A DNA stretch of 64,000 nt, from assembly GCF_014648595.1 (NCBI RefSeq), contig NZ_BMRK01000002.1:62001-126000 (forward strand), read 5' to 3'. This document shows, piece after piece, positions 8,846-18,300 of this stretch. Numbering within the stretch: the stretch's first letter is position 1; each line of letters begins with the position of its first letter. The position numbers were made by a program, and so were the translations under genes. Source of the DNA: Nocardioides luteus. Its GTDB lineage: Bacteria > Actinomycetota > Actinomycetes > Propionibacteriales > Nocardioidaceae. Under the pieces are notes generated by a model. That model was not told the DNA's origin and did not search any database. It saw only the letters and a list, made by a program, of their open reading frames with translations.

Positions 8846-10057
8846 TCAGACCAGCTCGACGATCGTCGCGATACCCATGCCGCCACCGACGCACAGCGTG
8901 GCGAGGCCGCGCTGCTTGCCCTGACGCTCGAGCTCGTCGACCAGGGTGCCGAGGATGATGGCACCGGTCGCGCCCAGCGGGTGGCCCATGGCGATCGCGC
9001 CACCGTTGACGTTGGTGATCGACTCGTCGATGCCCATGTCCTTCATGAAGCGCATGGCGACCGCGGCGAAGGCCTCGTTGATCTCGAACAGGTCGATGTC
9101 GTCGACGGTGAGACCGGCCTTGGCCAGCGCCTTGCGCGAGGCCGGCGCCGGGCCGGTGAGCATGATCGTCGGATCGGCGCCGGAGACGGCGGCCGAGACG
9201 ATGCGGGCGCGCGGGGTGAGGCCGTTGGCCTTGCCGGCCTCCTCGGAGCCGATCAGCATCAGCGCGGAGCCGTCCACGATGCCGGAGGAGTTGCCGGCGT
9301 GGTGGACGTGGTCGATCTTCTCGACCCAGTGGTACTTGGCCAGCGCGACGTCGTCGAAGCCGGCCTCCTCGCCCTGCTGGGCGAAGGACGGCTTGAGGCC
9401 GGCCAGCGTCTCGGCGGTGGTGCCGGGGCGGATCAGCTCGTCGTGGTCGAGCACGGTCAGGCCGGTCTGGTCGACGACCGGGATGACGGCGTCCTTGAAG
9501 TAGCCGTTCTCCCACGCGGCGGCCGCCCGGGCGTGGGACTGCGCGGCGTAACGGTCGACGTCCGCGCGGCTGAAGCCCTCGATGGTCGCGATCAGGTCGG
9601 CGCCGATGCCCTGCGGGACGAAGCCGGTCTTGAGCGCGGTGTCGGGGTCCTGCGCCCAGGCGCCGCCGTCGCTGCCCATCGGAGCCTTGCTCATCGACTC
9701 CACGCCGCCGGCGAGGATGAGGTCCTCGAAGCCGCCGCGTACGCGGGAGGCGGCCTGGTTGACGGCCTCGAGGCCGGAGGCGCAGAAGCGGTTGAGCTGC
9801 ACACCGGCGGTGGTCTCGGGGAGACCGGCCTTGATGGCGGCGGTCTTGGCGATGTCACCGCCCTGCTCACCGACAGGGGTGACGACGCCGAGGACGACGT
9901 CGTCGATCAGCGCGGGGTCGAGGTTGGGGTTGCGCTTGCGCGCCTCGTCGATCAGGCCGACCACCAGGTCGATCGGCTTGACCTCGTGGAGCGCTCCGGT
10001 CTTCTTACCCTTCCCGCGCGGCGTGCGCAGGTGGTCATAGATGAATGCTTCAGCCAT
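8846..10057 (-). CDS. fadA: Acetyl-CoA C-acyltransferase (thiolase)
   Basis: A 403-residue thiolase that cleaves 3-ketoacyl-CoA with CoA in the last step of beta-oxidation. The nucleophile Cys is in [11 protein letters not shown] (C92); the catalytic His is in [10 protein letters not shown] (H359) and the second Cys in [10 protein letters not shown] (C389), all three boxes intact and at full family length. It is first in a two-gene operon with the fadB-like gene. A palindrome at 10063-10089 lies immediately upstream of the ATG and is probably the operator through which the divergent-side MerR regulator acts. Confidence 0.97.
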   Translation of the reverse strand: MAEAFIYDHLRTPRGKGKKTGALHEVKPIDLVVGLIDEARKRNPNLDPALIDDVVLGVVTPVGEQGGDIAKTAAIKAGLPETTAGVQLNRFCASGLEAVNQAASRVRGGFEDLILAGGVESMSKAPMGSDGGAWAQDPDTALKTGFVPQGIGADLIATIEGFSRADVDRYAAQSHARAAAAWENGYFKDAVIPVVDQTGLTVLDHDELIRPGTTAETLAGLKPSFAQQGEEAGFDDVALAKYHWVEKIDHVHHAGNSSGIVDGSALMLIGSEEAGKANGLTPRARIVSAAVSGADPTIMLTGPAPASRKALAKAGLTVDDIDLFEINEAFAAVAMRFMKDMGIDESITNVNGGAIAMGHPLGATGAIILGTLVDELERQGKQRGLATLCVGGGMGIATIVELV

Positions 10058-10062
10058 GCGCC

Positions 10063-10089
10063 GATTGTGACACTAAAACTGTCACAGTC
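10063..10089. promoter_or_regulatory. Probable operator of the fad operon
   Basis: Inverted repeat TGTGACA (10066-10072), 7-bp spacer, TGTCACA (10080-10086). The arms extend to ten bases with one mismatch (GATTGTGACA/TGTCACAGTC). It starts six bases upstream of the thiolase start. The half-site ACTGTCACAGT recurs at 10762-10772 in front of the acyl-CoA dehydrogenase and MerR genes. The TGTGA/TCACA arms are spaced too widely (11 bp rather than 6) for a CRP/GlxR site. Confidence 0.65.
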
Positions 10090-10125
10090 AACCCCCTTCG
10101 CCGTCTCGGTCGTCCGAGAACCGGC

Positions 10126-10719
10126 TCAGGAGAGGTTGTTGGAGATGGTGCGGTTCACCGCGTCCTGGAAGCTCACCACGATCGCCTCGGTGGTCAGCTG
10201 ACGCAGCCGCGGGAGCACCTCCTCGAGGTGCTCGGCCTCCTCGGCGCTGTGATGGGTGCGCCGGAACGGGTCGACCACCTGGTCGCGGAGGATGACGTTG
10301 AGCTCGGCGGCGAGGTCGGCCATGTGGCGTGAGGTCGCTGCGTACGCCGCGGCCAGGGCGTCGCGCGGCAGCCCGAGCGCGATCAGCTCGCGCCCGATCC
10401 TGGCCTGGATGTCCTCGGTCGGCTCGGTGGCCCAGGAGGTGATCATCGCCCGCTGCATCGCGAGGTCCTCGCGGGTGATGTCGTCGGGGAGCCGGCCGAG
10501 GTAGCGCTCGATGGCCTGCAGGGTGAAGCCGTGCTCCTGCAGCGCGGTGACCAGGTCCAGCCGCGCGCGATGCTCCGGGCCGTAGTAGGCGACCCGGCCA
10601 CGACGGATCGGCGCCGGGATCAGCCCCAGGCTCGCGTAGTAGCGCGTCGTCCGCACCGACAACCCCGTGGCGGTCGACAGCTCATCGATCGTCATCAGTT
10701 CCTCGGTCGTCTCGGTCAT
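10126..10719 (-). CDS. MerR family transcriptional regulator of the fad genes
   Basis: A 197-residue regulator from ATG 10719; the open frame extends further upstream but the MerR fold starts here. The N-terminal winged helix is TIDELSTATGLSVRTTRYYA followed by SLGLIPAPIRRGRVAYYG (residues 9-47). A helical dimerisation segment and a long alpha-helical C-terminal domain without metal-binding cysteines follow, which suits an acyl-CoA-type or other organic ligand. It sits between the thiolase operon and the divergent acyl-CoA dehydrogenase, and the same 11-bp palindromic motif occurs in both promoter regions. Control of beta-oxidation is therefore a well-supported inference. Confidence 0.9.
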   Translation of the reverse strand: MTETTEELMTIDELSTATGLSVRTTRYYASLGLIPAPIRRGRVAYYGPEHRARLDLVTALQEHGFTLQAIERYLGRLPDDITREDLAMQRAMITSWATEPTEDIQARIGRELIALGLPRDALAAAYAATSRHMADLAAELNVILRDQVVDPFRRTHHSAEEAEHLEEVLPRLRQLTTEAIVVSFQDAVNRTISNNLS

Positions 10720-10761
10720 GTCACGGACCGTAGACCAAACTGTTGCGACTTCGCCAGTGTT

Positions 10762-10772
10762 ACTGTCACAGT
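10762..10772. promoter_or_regulatory. Probable MerR operator between merR and the acyl-CoA dehydrogenase gene
   Basis: ACTGTCACAGT, an odd palindrome, 43 bp upstream of the merR start and 69 bp upstream of the divergent acyl-CoA dehydrogenase start. The identical 11-mer occurs at 10078-10088 in front of the thiolase gene, so one regulator probably reads both. Confidence 0.6.
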
Positions 10773-10840
10773 TGCGTCGTCGGTGGCCCGCGTCACAGCC
10801 GTGAGGCACCATGACCATCGACTGTCTACGAAGGAGTGTC

Positions 10841-11989
10841 ATGCCCGAGAAGCCCACCATCTACGAAGCTGAGCACGAGGACTTCCGTGCCACGGCCAAG
10901 GCCTTCTTCGAGAAGGAGGTCGTGCCCTTCCACGATCAGTGGGAGAAGGACGGCATCGTCCCCCGCGAGCTGTGGAAGAAGGCCGGCGACACCGGGCTGC
11001 TCTGCTTCGACGTCGAGGAGGAGTACGGCGGCCCCGGCATCAAGGACTTCCGGTTCAACTCGGTGCTCCACGAGGAGATGGCGAAGATCGGCGCCAGCGG
11101 CCCCGGCTTCTTCGTCCACACCGACATCATCGTCCCCTACATCTCCCACCTCGGCACCCCCGAGCAGAAGGCGCGCTGGCTGCCGGGCTGCGTCTCGGGC
11201 GACATCATCACCGCCGTCGCGATGACCGAGCCGGGCGCGGGCTCCGACCTCCAGGGCGTACGCACCACCGCGGTCGACAAGGGCGACCACTACCTCCTCA
11301 ACGGCTCGAAGACGTTCATCTCCAACGGCATCAACGCCGACCTGGTGATCGTCGTCGCCAAGACCAACCCCGAGGCGGGCGCCCACGGCATCTCGCTGCT
11401 CGTCGTCGAGCGCGGCATGGAGGGCTTCGAGCGCGGCCGCAACCTCGACAAGGTCGGCATGAAGGCCCAGGACACCGCCGAGCTCTCCTTCACCGACGTC
11501 GTCGTGCCGAAGGAGAACCTGCTGGGCGAGGAGGGCTCCGGCTTCGTCTCGCTGATGACGCTGCTCCCGCAGGAGCGCATCTCCGTCGCCTCGATCGCGG
11601 TCGCCGCGGTCGAGCAGGTCCTCGAGCTGTCGTTGGACTACGCCCGCACGCGCGAAGCCTTCGGCCGCCCGATCGGCCGCTTCCAGAACACCGCGTTCAC
11701 GCTCGCCGAGATGGCCACCGAGGCCTACCTCGCCCGCCTGTTCCTCAACGACGCCATCACCCAGCTCAACGCCGGCACCGCCGACACGGTGCTCGCCTCG
11801 ATGGCGAAGTGGTGGACCACCGAGCTGCAGAAGAAGTTCGTCGACCAGGGCGTCCAGATCCACGGCGGCTACGGCTACATGATGGAATACCCGATCGCCA
11901 AGGCGTTCATCGACAGCCGCATCCAGACCATCTACGGAGGCACCACCGAGGTGCAGAAGCTGATCATCAGCCGCCACCTGGGCCTGTAG
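10841..11989 (+). CDS. Acyl-CoA dehydrogenase
   Basis: A 382-residue FAD-dependent acyl-CoA dehydrogenase carrying out the first oxidation of beta-oxidation. The start ATG 10841 follows AAGGAG at ideal distance; an in-frame upstream ATG at 10811 lacks a site. Recognisable boxes are VAMTEPGAGSDLQG (substrate and FAD binding), SKTFISNG, RTREAFGRPIGRFQ, and the C-terminal QIHGGYGYMMEYPIAK followed by IYGGTTEVQ. In this subfamily the catalytic Glu lies in the YGGTTEVQ box, which is present here. It is transcribed away from merR and the fad operon, completing a compact catabolic locus. Chain-length preference cannot be read from the sequence. Confidence 0.96.
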   Translation: MPEKPTIYEAEHEDFRATAKAFFEKEVVPFHDQWEKDGIVPRELWKKAGDTGLLCFDVEEEYGGPGIKDFRFNSVLHEEMAKIGASGPGFFVHTDIIVPYISHLGTPEQKARWLPGCVSGDIITAVAMTEPGAGSDLQGVRTTAVDKGDHYLLNGSKTFISNGINADLVIVVAKTNPEAGAHGISLLVVERGMEGFERGRNLDKVGMKAQDTAELSFTDVVVPKENLLGEEGSGFVSLMTLLPQERISVASIAVAAVEQVLELSLDYARTREAFGRPIGRFQNTAFTLAEMATEAYLARLFLNDAITQLNAGTADTVLASMAKWWTTELQKKFVDQGVQIHGGYGYMMEYPIAKAFIDSRIQTIYGGTTEVQKLIISRHLGL

Positions 11990-12010
11990 CCCTCACCCGC
12001 GGTCGAGCAC

Positions 12011-12064
12011 GTCGAGACCGACACAGTCCCCCGTCCCGCTCGACGGAGCTGTGTTGGTCTCGAC
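12011..12064. terminator. Bidirectional terminator hairpin between convergent genes
   Basis: Arms 12011-12026 and 12049-12064 (GTCGAGACCGACACAG pairing with CTGTGTTGGTCTCGAC, 16 pairs counting one G-U) around a 22-base spacer. The right arm carries GGTCTCGAC, the core of the interspersed repeat family seen in tandem at 25941-26173, and 12065-12118 continues with related GGCTCGACCAGCGG-like sequence. Confidence 0.6.
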
Positions 12065-12130
12065 ACGCCTCCGCCCAGCGGCTCCGGCGGCTCGACCAGC
12101 GGTGGCGGCTCCGGCGGCTCAACCGACGGA

Positions 12131-12919
12131 TCAAGACAGTTCTTGGCTGCGTACGTAAGCCGCGCGGGTGGCCTCGAGGAAGGCCGCCCGCAGGCCGTTC
12201 CTCTCCAGCGCGCCCAGGGCGGCCGCGGTCGTGCCGCCGGGTGAGGTGACCTGCTCGCGCAGGAGGGCGGGATGGGTGCCGCTGCGGAGGAGCTCGGCGG
12301 AGCCGGTCAGGGTCTCGATGACCAGGGTGGTCGCGTCGTCCCTGGTCAGACCGAGGTGGACGCCCGCCTCGATCCAGGCCTCGGCGATCATGAAGACGTA
12401 CGCCGGGCCGGAGCCGCTGATCGCGGTGACCGCGTCGATCTGCGACTCGGGGACGGTGATCACGGTGCCGACCGCGTTCATCAGGTCGGCGGCGGTCTCG
12501 ACGGCCTCCGGGGTCGCGTTGGCCCCGCCGGCGACCGCGGACATCCCTGCGCCGACGAGCGCCGGGGTGTTGGGCATGACCCGGACGACCGAGACACCGT
12601 CCGGCACGGCCGGCTCCATCGCCGAGGTCGGGACGCCGGCGGCGAGCGAGACCACCGTGGTGCCCTCGCGCAGCGACGACGCGATCGACTCGAGCACCGG
12701 CACAACGCCGTAGGGCTTGACGCCCAGCACGACCACGTCGGACTGGGCCACCGCCTCCTCGGCCGAGAGCGTGCGGATCCCATGCTTGTCGCGGAGCGCG
12801 GCGGCCTGCTCCTCCCGCGCCTCGACGACGATGACGCTCTGCGGGTCCCGGCCCGCCTCGAGCAGCCCGGCCAGCACGGCCCCGCCCATGTTGCCTGCAC
12901 CGATGATCGCGATGGTCAT
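12131..12919 (-). CDS. proC: Pyrroline-5-carboxylate reductase
   Basis: A 262-residue NAD(P)H-dependent enzyme that reduces pyrroline-5-carboxylate to proline in the cytoplasm. The chosen ATG (12919) puts the Rossmann motif at the very N-terminus (IAIIGAGNMGGAVLAGLLEA). Downstream are VLGVKPYGV, VVRVMPNTPALVGAGMSAV and the ProC signature near AISGSGPAYVFMIAEAWIEA through LVIETLTGSAELL, then SPGGTTAAAL. Full length for the family. It is monocistronic, convergent with the acyl-CoA dehydrogenase. Proline breakdown (PutA) is encoded nearby at 15329-18745, but the two are not an operon. Confidence 0.96.
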   Translation of the reverse strand: MTIAIIGAGNMGGAVLAGLLEAGRDPQSVIVVEAREEQAAALRDKHGIRTLSAEEAVAQSDVVVLGVKPYGVVPVLESIASSLREGTTVVSLAAGVPTSAMEPAVPDGVSVVRVMPNTPALVGAGMSAVAGGANATPEAVETAADLMNAVGTVITVPESQIDAVTAISGSGPAYVFMIAEAWIEAGVHLGLTRDDATTLVIETLTGSAELLRSGTHPALLREQVTSPGGTTAAALGALERNGLRAAFLEATRAAYVRSQELS

Positions 12920-13035
12920 GCTCGCCAGTCTGTCAGAGCCGATGACCTGCAGGAATATGCCCCCGAGCGACCCAAGCAACTGCTAGGTTCCAATACCCAC
13001 ACTCGGACAATGCCGCTGGTCACCCGGGAGGCCGC

Positions 13036-14652
13036 ATGCGCTTCAGACGTACGTCCCTGCTCGCTGTGGTCGCCCTCGCGGCGACCGTCGTGATGGTCTC
13101 TCCGCCGGCCTCGGCCGACCCCGAGCCACAGCTCCCGTCTCCGGAGTCGGAGATCAACGTGACCGGTGAGCCGTTCACCGGCACCACGCCCGACGGCTCT
13201 GTCCAGGGGGTGATCGACGCGCACAGCCACATGTTCATGCAGGACGGCATCGGTGGCGCCGCGGTCTGCGGCAAGGCCTGGTCGGACGACGGCATCGCCG
13301 AGGCGCTCAAGGACTGCCCGGCCCACGGCATCGCCGGCGAGACCGCCCTGCTGGAGAACCTCACCCGCACCGGCAGCCCGCTCGGCTTCCACGACACGAC
13401 CGGCTGGCCGTCGTTCGCCGACTGGCCGGCGTACGACTCCTTGACCCACCAGCAGATGTACTACCGCTGGGTCGAGCGGTCCTGGCGGGCCGGGCAGCGG
13501 CTGCTGGTGGTGCAGCTGACCAGCAACAAGGCGCTGTGCGCGATCAACCCCGGCACCAACCAGTCCTGTGACGAGATGACCGCGGTGCGGAGGCAGTCGC
13601 GGGACGCGTACGACATGCAGGCGTTCATCGACGAGCAGCACGGCGGCGAGGGCCGCGGCTGGTACCGGATCGTCACCGACGCCGACCAGGCGCGCGAGGT
13701 CATCGAGGACGGCAAGCTCGCGGTCGTGCTCGGGATGGAGACCTCCGAGCCGTTCGGCTGCTCGCAGAAGCTGCGGCTGCCCTCCTGCACCCGCGCCAAC
13801 ATCGACGCCGGGCTCGACGAGCTGAAGTCGCTCGGCGTCTCCTCGATGTTCCTGTGTCACAAGTTCGACAACGCGCTGTGCGGGGTCCGCTACGACAAGG
13901 GCACCACCGGGCTGCTGATCAACGCCGGGCAGTTCCTCACCACCGGCACCTTCTGGACCCCGAGGGCCTGCGACCCCGACCAGCCCCACGACAACAACCC
14001 ACGCCTGGTCGAGCGTCCCGCCGAGCTCGACTGGCTGCCGCAGCCGCCGATCTACCCCTCGGGCACGGTCTGCAACCCGCACGGCCTCTCCGCCCTGGGT
14101 GAGTACGCCCTGCGCGGCCTGATCGAGCGCGGGATGATGGTCGAGGTCGATCACATGAGCGCCAAGGCCGCCGGCCGCGCCCTCGACATCCTCGAGGAGG
14201 AGAACTACCCCGGCGCGATCGCCAGCCACTCCTGGATGGACGAGCGCTACCTCGACCGTCTCTACGGCCTCGGCGGCTTCTCCACGATCTACGGCCACGA
14301 CACCGAGGAGTTCCTCGCCGAGTACGAGCGCACCGCTCCGGTCCGCGACCGCCACGACGCCGGCATCGGGTTCGGCTTCGACATGAACGGCTTCGGTGGC
14401 ACCCCTGGTCCGGCGAAGACCCGGGTCACCTACCCGTTCCGCAGCTTCGACGGCGGCTCCCTGGTCGACCGCCAGGTCACCGGCCAGCGGATCTGGGACT
14501 ACAACACCGACGGCGTCGCCCACTACGGCATGATCCCCGACTACCTCGAAGACCTCCGCCTCACCGGCGGCCAAGGCGTCATCGACGACCTCGCCCGCGG
14601 CACGGAGTCCTACCTGCGTACGTGGGAAGGGGCTCAGTCAGCAGCACGCTGA
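13036..14652 (+). CDS. Secreted membrane-dipeptidase-like (peptidase M19-type) metal hydrolase
   Basis: A 538-residue exported protein with signal peptide MRFRRTSLLAVVALAATVVM and cleavage near ASA-DPEP. The mature part has the amidohydrolase/M19 TIM-barrel pattern: GVIDAHSHMF (first metal ligands, residue about 62), VVLGMETSEPFGC, a strand ending MMVEVDHMS, then IASHSWMDE and IGFGFDMNG near the end. Several Cys residues between 78 and 310 could form disulfides. M19 enzymes hydrolyse dipeptides or beta-lactam-like bonds, but this long actinobacterial branch has no proven substrate. Alone on its strand, it ends at a large repeat-derived hairpin. Confidence 0.8.
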   Translation: MRFRRTSLLAVVALAATVVMVSPPASADPEPQLPSPESEINVTGEPFTGTTPDGSVQGVIDAHSHMFMQDGIGGAAVCGKAWSDDGIAEALKDCPAHGIAGETALLENLTRTGSPLGFHDTTGWPSFADWPAYDSLTHQQMYYRWVERSWRAGQRLLVVQLTSNKALCAINPGTNQSCDEMTAVRRQSRDAYDMQAFIDEQHGGEGRGWYRIVTDADQAREVIEDGKLAVVLGMETSEPFGCSQKLRLPSCTRANIDAGLDELKSLGVSSMFLCHKFDNALCGVRYDKGTTGLLINAGQFLTTGTFWTPRACDPDQPHDNNPRLVERPAELDWLPQPPIYPSGTVCNPHGLSALGEYALRGLIERGMMVEVDHMSAKAAGRALDILEEENYPGAIASHSWMDERYLDRLYGLGGFSTIYGHDTEEFLAEYERTAPVRDRHDAGIGFGFDMNGFGGTPGPAKTRVTYPFRSFDGGSLVDRQVTGQRIWDYNTDGVAHYGMIPDYLEDLRLTGGQGVIDDLARGTESYLRTWEGAQSAAR

Positions 14653-14662
14653 CCCGGAGGCC

Positions 14663-14737
14663 TGCCGAGTCGGCGCATCTGCCCCCGTGCCTCGCGAAGC
14701 GAAGCGAGCGAGAGGGGGCTGATGCGCCGACTCGGCA
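14663..14737. repeat. Inverted pair of the 22-bp GCCGAGTCGG repeat forming a long hairpin
   Basis: A forward copy at 14664-14685 and an inverted copy at 14715-14736. They give a perfect 17-bp stem (14663-14679 with 14721-14737), then a T-T mismatch and six more G-C pairs (GCCCCC/GGGGGC). The central 30 bp is CTCGC/GCGAG-rich and could extend the stem. It lies between convergent genes and probably acts as a bidirectional terminator. The same 22-mer makes 32-bp-phased arrays at 58891-59040 and 60438-60656. Confidence 0.85.
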
Positions 14738-14758
14738 GTCATGTCATGACGAGGCGTC

Positions 14759-15163
14759 TCAGTCGTTCTGCCGCGACCGTTGCAACCAACCCCCGCCGAA
14801 CAGAGCCACCAGTATGAGCACAGGCTGGAAGAACAACCGCACCAGCCGCTTCGTGTCCGTGTCGAGCCCGAAGGCGTCGACGCCTTCCACGTACTGCCCG
14901 ATGTTGCCAGGAAAGACCGCCACGAAGAACGCAGCGAGCAGCCCTCCGACGAGCCGCTTCTTGCCCGGCAGCGCGACGAACGCCGCTCCGAGCCCGATCT
15001 CGACCACGCCCGAGCCGAGCACCGTGAGGTCCTCGTCGATCGGAAACCACTCCGGCACCTGCGCCTGGAACTCCTGGCGCTGGGTGGTCAGGTGGCCCAC
15101 GCCGGCGCCCACCATCGCCACGCCCAGCGTGATCCGCGCGATGGTTCGCGCAATCGATGTCAT
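14759..15163 (-). CDS. DoxX-like small integral membrane protein
   Basis: A 134-residue membrane protein from ATG 15163; the frame is open further upstream but runs through a palindromic repeat. Four hydrophobic helices are visible: ARITLGVAMVGAGVGHL, LGSGVVEIGLGAAFVAL, VGGLLAAFFVAVFPGNIGQ and LVRLFFQPVLILVALFGGG. The layout, with a short loop containing PEWFP and FPGNIGQYVEG, matches the DoxX/DoxX-like family found in redox or quinone-linked contexts. No catalytic residues are known for this group, and the gene stands alone, so no process can be assigned. Confidence 0.8.
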   Translation of the reverse strand: MTSIARTIARITLGVAMVGAGVGHLTTQRQEFQAQVPEWFPIDEDLTVLGSGVVEIGLGAAFVALPGKKRLVGGLLAAFFVAVFPGNIGQYVEGVDAFGLDTDTKRLVRLFFQPVLILVALFGGGWLQRSRQND

Positions 15164-15192
15164 CGCACCACTGTACGGGGGTCGGACCCGCA

Positions 15193-15288
15193 TCCAGGGA
15201 TACCCGGTCGACCGGGTATCCCTGGACTTGTTGGGTGTTTCAGTGCCCGTCAAGTCCAAGTTTTCCCGGTCAACCGGGTATTCATGGG
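15193..15288. repeat. Perfect 34-bp palindrome plus degenerate second copy
   Basis: 15193-15226 is perfectly self-complementary with no loop: TCCAGGGATACCCGGTC followed by its reverse complement. About 55 bp further on, 15261-15286 repeats the core as CCCGGTCAACCGGGTATTCATGG, with several changes. Between them GGACTTG (15224-15230) and CAAGTCC (15251-15257) form a further inverted pair. The block fills the gap between the DoxX-like start and the putA end. No gene is visible inside it. Confidence 0.85.
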
Positions 15289-15328
15289 GCTGATGTGACT
15301 CAAGTGGTCTCGACCTCGCGGCCGTACC

Positions 15329-18300
15329 TCAGAAGAGGTTCTTCACCAGCGGCGTCGGCGACCCGAAGCGGTGAGCGGTGACCGAGACGGCCTGCTCACG
15401 CAGGAAGGTGAGCATCTCGACGCGACCGGCCTCGACGACGGGCTGCGCGTAGAGGGCGATGTCGACCCGGCCGCCGCTGGCCTCGGCGAAGGCTTCGCGC
15501 GTCCCACCCAGGAGACGTACGCGGCCAGGTGCGTCGTGACCGGACAGCGTGGCCGACCACGCGGCGGCGTCCTCGACGACGTAGCGCGCACAGTGCGCCC
15601 GGACCAGCGAGGCCGTGGCCTCGTCGAGCGTCGAGGCGACAGAGACCGTCACCGGTGCCCCGGCGGTGAGGCCGGCGGCGAGGACGCGGAGGAGGTGAGC
15701 GATCGGGCCGCCCTCGTAGCGGATGGTGACCGGCACCTGCGAGTAGCGCAGCACGTTGATCTCGGCGGTGAGGTCGGAGACGTCGCGGGCGAGGCCGAAC
15801 TCGCGCGCCCAGACAGACGCGTCCGAGCCCGCACCGCGCTCGAGCACGTCGAGCTCCTCGATGCCCAGACGCCGCGCGTCGTCGATCAGCTTCTGGACCG
15901 CGACCGACGGCTTCGCGAGCGTCGTCGCCGGAGCCGGGACCCAGTCGCTGAGACCGACGAGGTAGTTGGGGCCACCGGCCTTCGTCCCGGCACCGACCGC
16001 GGACTTCTTCCAGCCGCCGAACGGCTGGCGACGCACGATCGCGCCGGTGATGCCGCGGTTGACGTAGGCGTTGCCGGCCTCGACGGTGTCGAGCCACTGC
16101 GAGATCTCGGCCCGGTCGAGGCTGTGGATGCCGGCGGTGAGGCCGTAGTCGACCTCGTTCTGGATCTCGATCGCCTCGTCGAGGGTGGAGGCCTCGATCA
16201 GGCCGAGGACAGGCCCGAAGTACTCGGTCAGGTGGAACTCCGAGCCGCGCTTCACACCGGTCTTCACGCCCGGCGACCAGAGCCGGCCGGTGTCGTCGAG
16301 CTGACGCGGACGCACCAGCCACTCCTCACCGGGGGCGAGCGTGGTCAGCGCCCGGAGCAGCTTGCCGGAGGCGGGCTCGATGATCGGCCCGACCTGGACG
16401 GTCGGGTCGGTCGGGTAGCCGACCTTCAGCGAGGTCACCGCGTCGACGAGCTGGTCGCGGAAGCGACGCGACGAAGCGACCGAGCCGACCAGGATGCCCA
16501 GCGAGGCCGCGGAGCACTTCTGCCCGGCGTGGCCGAAGGCGGAGTAGACGAGGTCCTTGACCGCGAGGTCGAGGTCGGCGTCGGGGGTCACGACCAGGGC
16601 GTTCTTGCCGGAGGTCTCGGCCAGCAGCGGCAGGTCCGACCGGAAGGAGCGGAACAGCTCGGCGGTGTCGAAGGCGCCGGTCAGGATCAGCCGGTCGACC
16701 AGCGGCGAGGCGATCAGCGCGCCGCCGACCTCGTTCTCGGGGACGTGCACTAGACGGAGCACCTCCTTCGGCACGCCGGCAGCCCACAGCGTCTCGACGA
16801 GCACGGAGCCACAGCGCTTGGCCTGCGGTGCCGGCTTGATCACCACGGCCGAACCGGCCGCGAGGGCCGCGGCGACGCCACCGGTCGGGATGGCGAGCGG
16901 GAAGTTCCACGGCGGCGTGACCAGGGTGAGGCGTACGGGAACCTGGTGGGCGCCGTCGACGGTGTCGAGCTCCTCGGCCAGGCTGGCGTAGTAGTTGAGG
17001 AAGTCGATCGCCTCGGACACCTCGGGGTCGCCCTGGTCGAGCGTCTTGCCACACTCGGAGGCGGCGACCTCGAGCCACTCGGCACGGTGGCGCTCGACCT
17101 CGACCGCAGCGGCGCGCAGGATGGCGGCGCGCTCGGCGCCGGTCTTGCGGCCCCAGTCGGACTGCGCGCCGACGGCGCCCTCGAGCACCGACTCCACGCC
17201 CTCGACCGAGGCGACCGTGTGGTCGGCGACCAGCTGGTCACCCAGCGTCGAGGAGCCGACCCGGGCGATGATCGCCTTGCCCCACTCCCGGTTGCCCGGC
17301 AGGTGCGGGTCGGTGTCGGCGGTGTTCTCGAAACCGCCGGTCAGCGGCGCATCGGCCACCGGCTCGCGCCGGTCCTGGGTACGGTTTGGGGAGGGGACGG
17401 TCTCGTCGACGGCGGCGAGGGAGCGTACGAAGCGCTCCTTCTCGCGCGCGAAGAGCTCCTCGGAGGAGTTCAGGTCGAAGACGGCCGACATGAAGTTCTC
17501 GGTGCTCGCGCCCTCCTCGAGGCGACGCACCAGGTAGGCGATCGCGACGTCGAAGTCCTTGGGGTGCACGACCGGCACGTAGAGCAGCAGCCCACCGACG
17601 GTCTCACGCACCGCCTCGGCCTGGCCCTCGGCCATACCGAGCAGCATCTCGAACTCGACGGAGTCACGGACCTGGCGCTCGCCGGCCAGCAGCCAGGCGT
17701 ACGCCACGTCGAACAGGTTGTGGCCGGCGACACCGATCCGCACGTTGGCCATCCGCTCCGGGGTCAGCGCCCAGGACAGCACCCGCTTGTAGTTGGTGTC
17801 GGAGTCCTGCTTGGTCGACCAGGTCGCGACCGGCCAGCCGTGCAGCGACGCCTCGACGTGCTCCATCGGCAGGTTGGCGCCCTTGACCAGACGCACCTTG
17901 ATCGGCGCACCACCGCGCGCACGACGCGCGGCCGACCACTCCTGGAGCCGCATCATCGCCGACATCGCGTCGGGCAGGTAGGCCTGCAGGACGATGCCCG
18001 CCTCCAGGTCGGCCAGCTCGGGGCGGTCGAGCAGCCGGGTGAAGACGTCGATGGTCATGTCGAGGTCGCGGTACTCCTCCATGTCCAGGTTGATGAACTT
18101 CTTCGTCCCGGCGGCGGACGCCTTCGCGGCGTAGGTGTAGAGCGGGAGGAGCCGCTCGACGACGTGCTCGACGGCCTCGTCGTACGCCCAGACGGCGTGC
18201 GGCGCGACCGGCGAGGAGACCTTCACCGAGACGTAGTCGACGTCGTCGCGCTCGAGGAGCTTGCGGATGCCGGCCAGGCGGCGGTCGGCCTCCTTCTGCC

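Noticed and set aside
5870-10201. A very long plus-strand open frame opposite the fad genes
   Set aside because: It is antisense to genes with clear catalytic motifs and its translation is low-complexity, as expected from GC-rich third positions.
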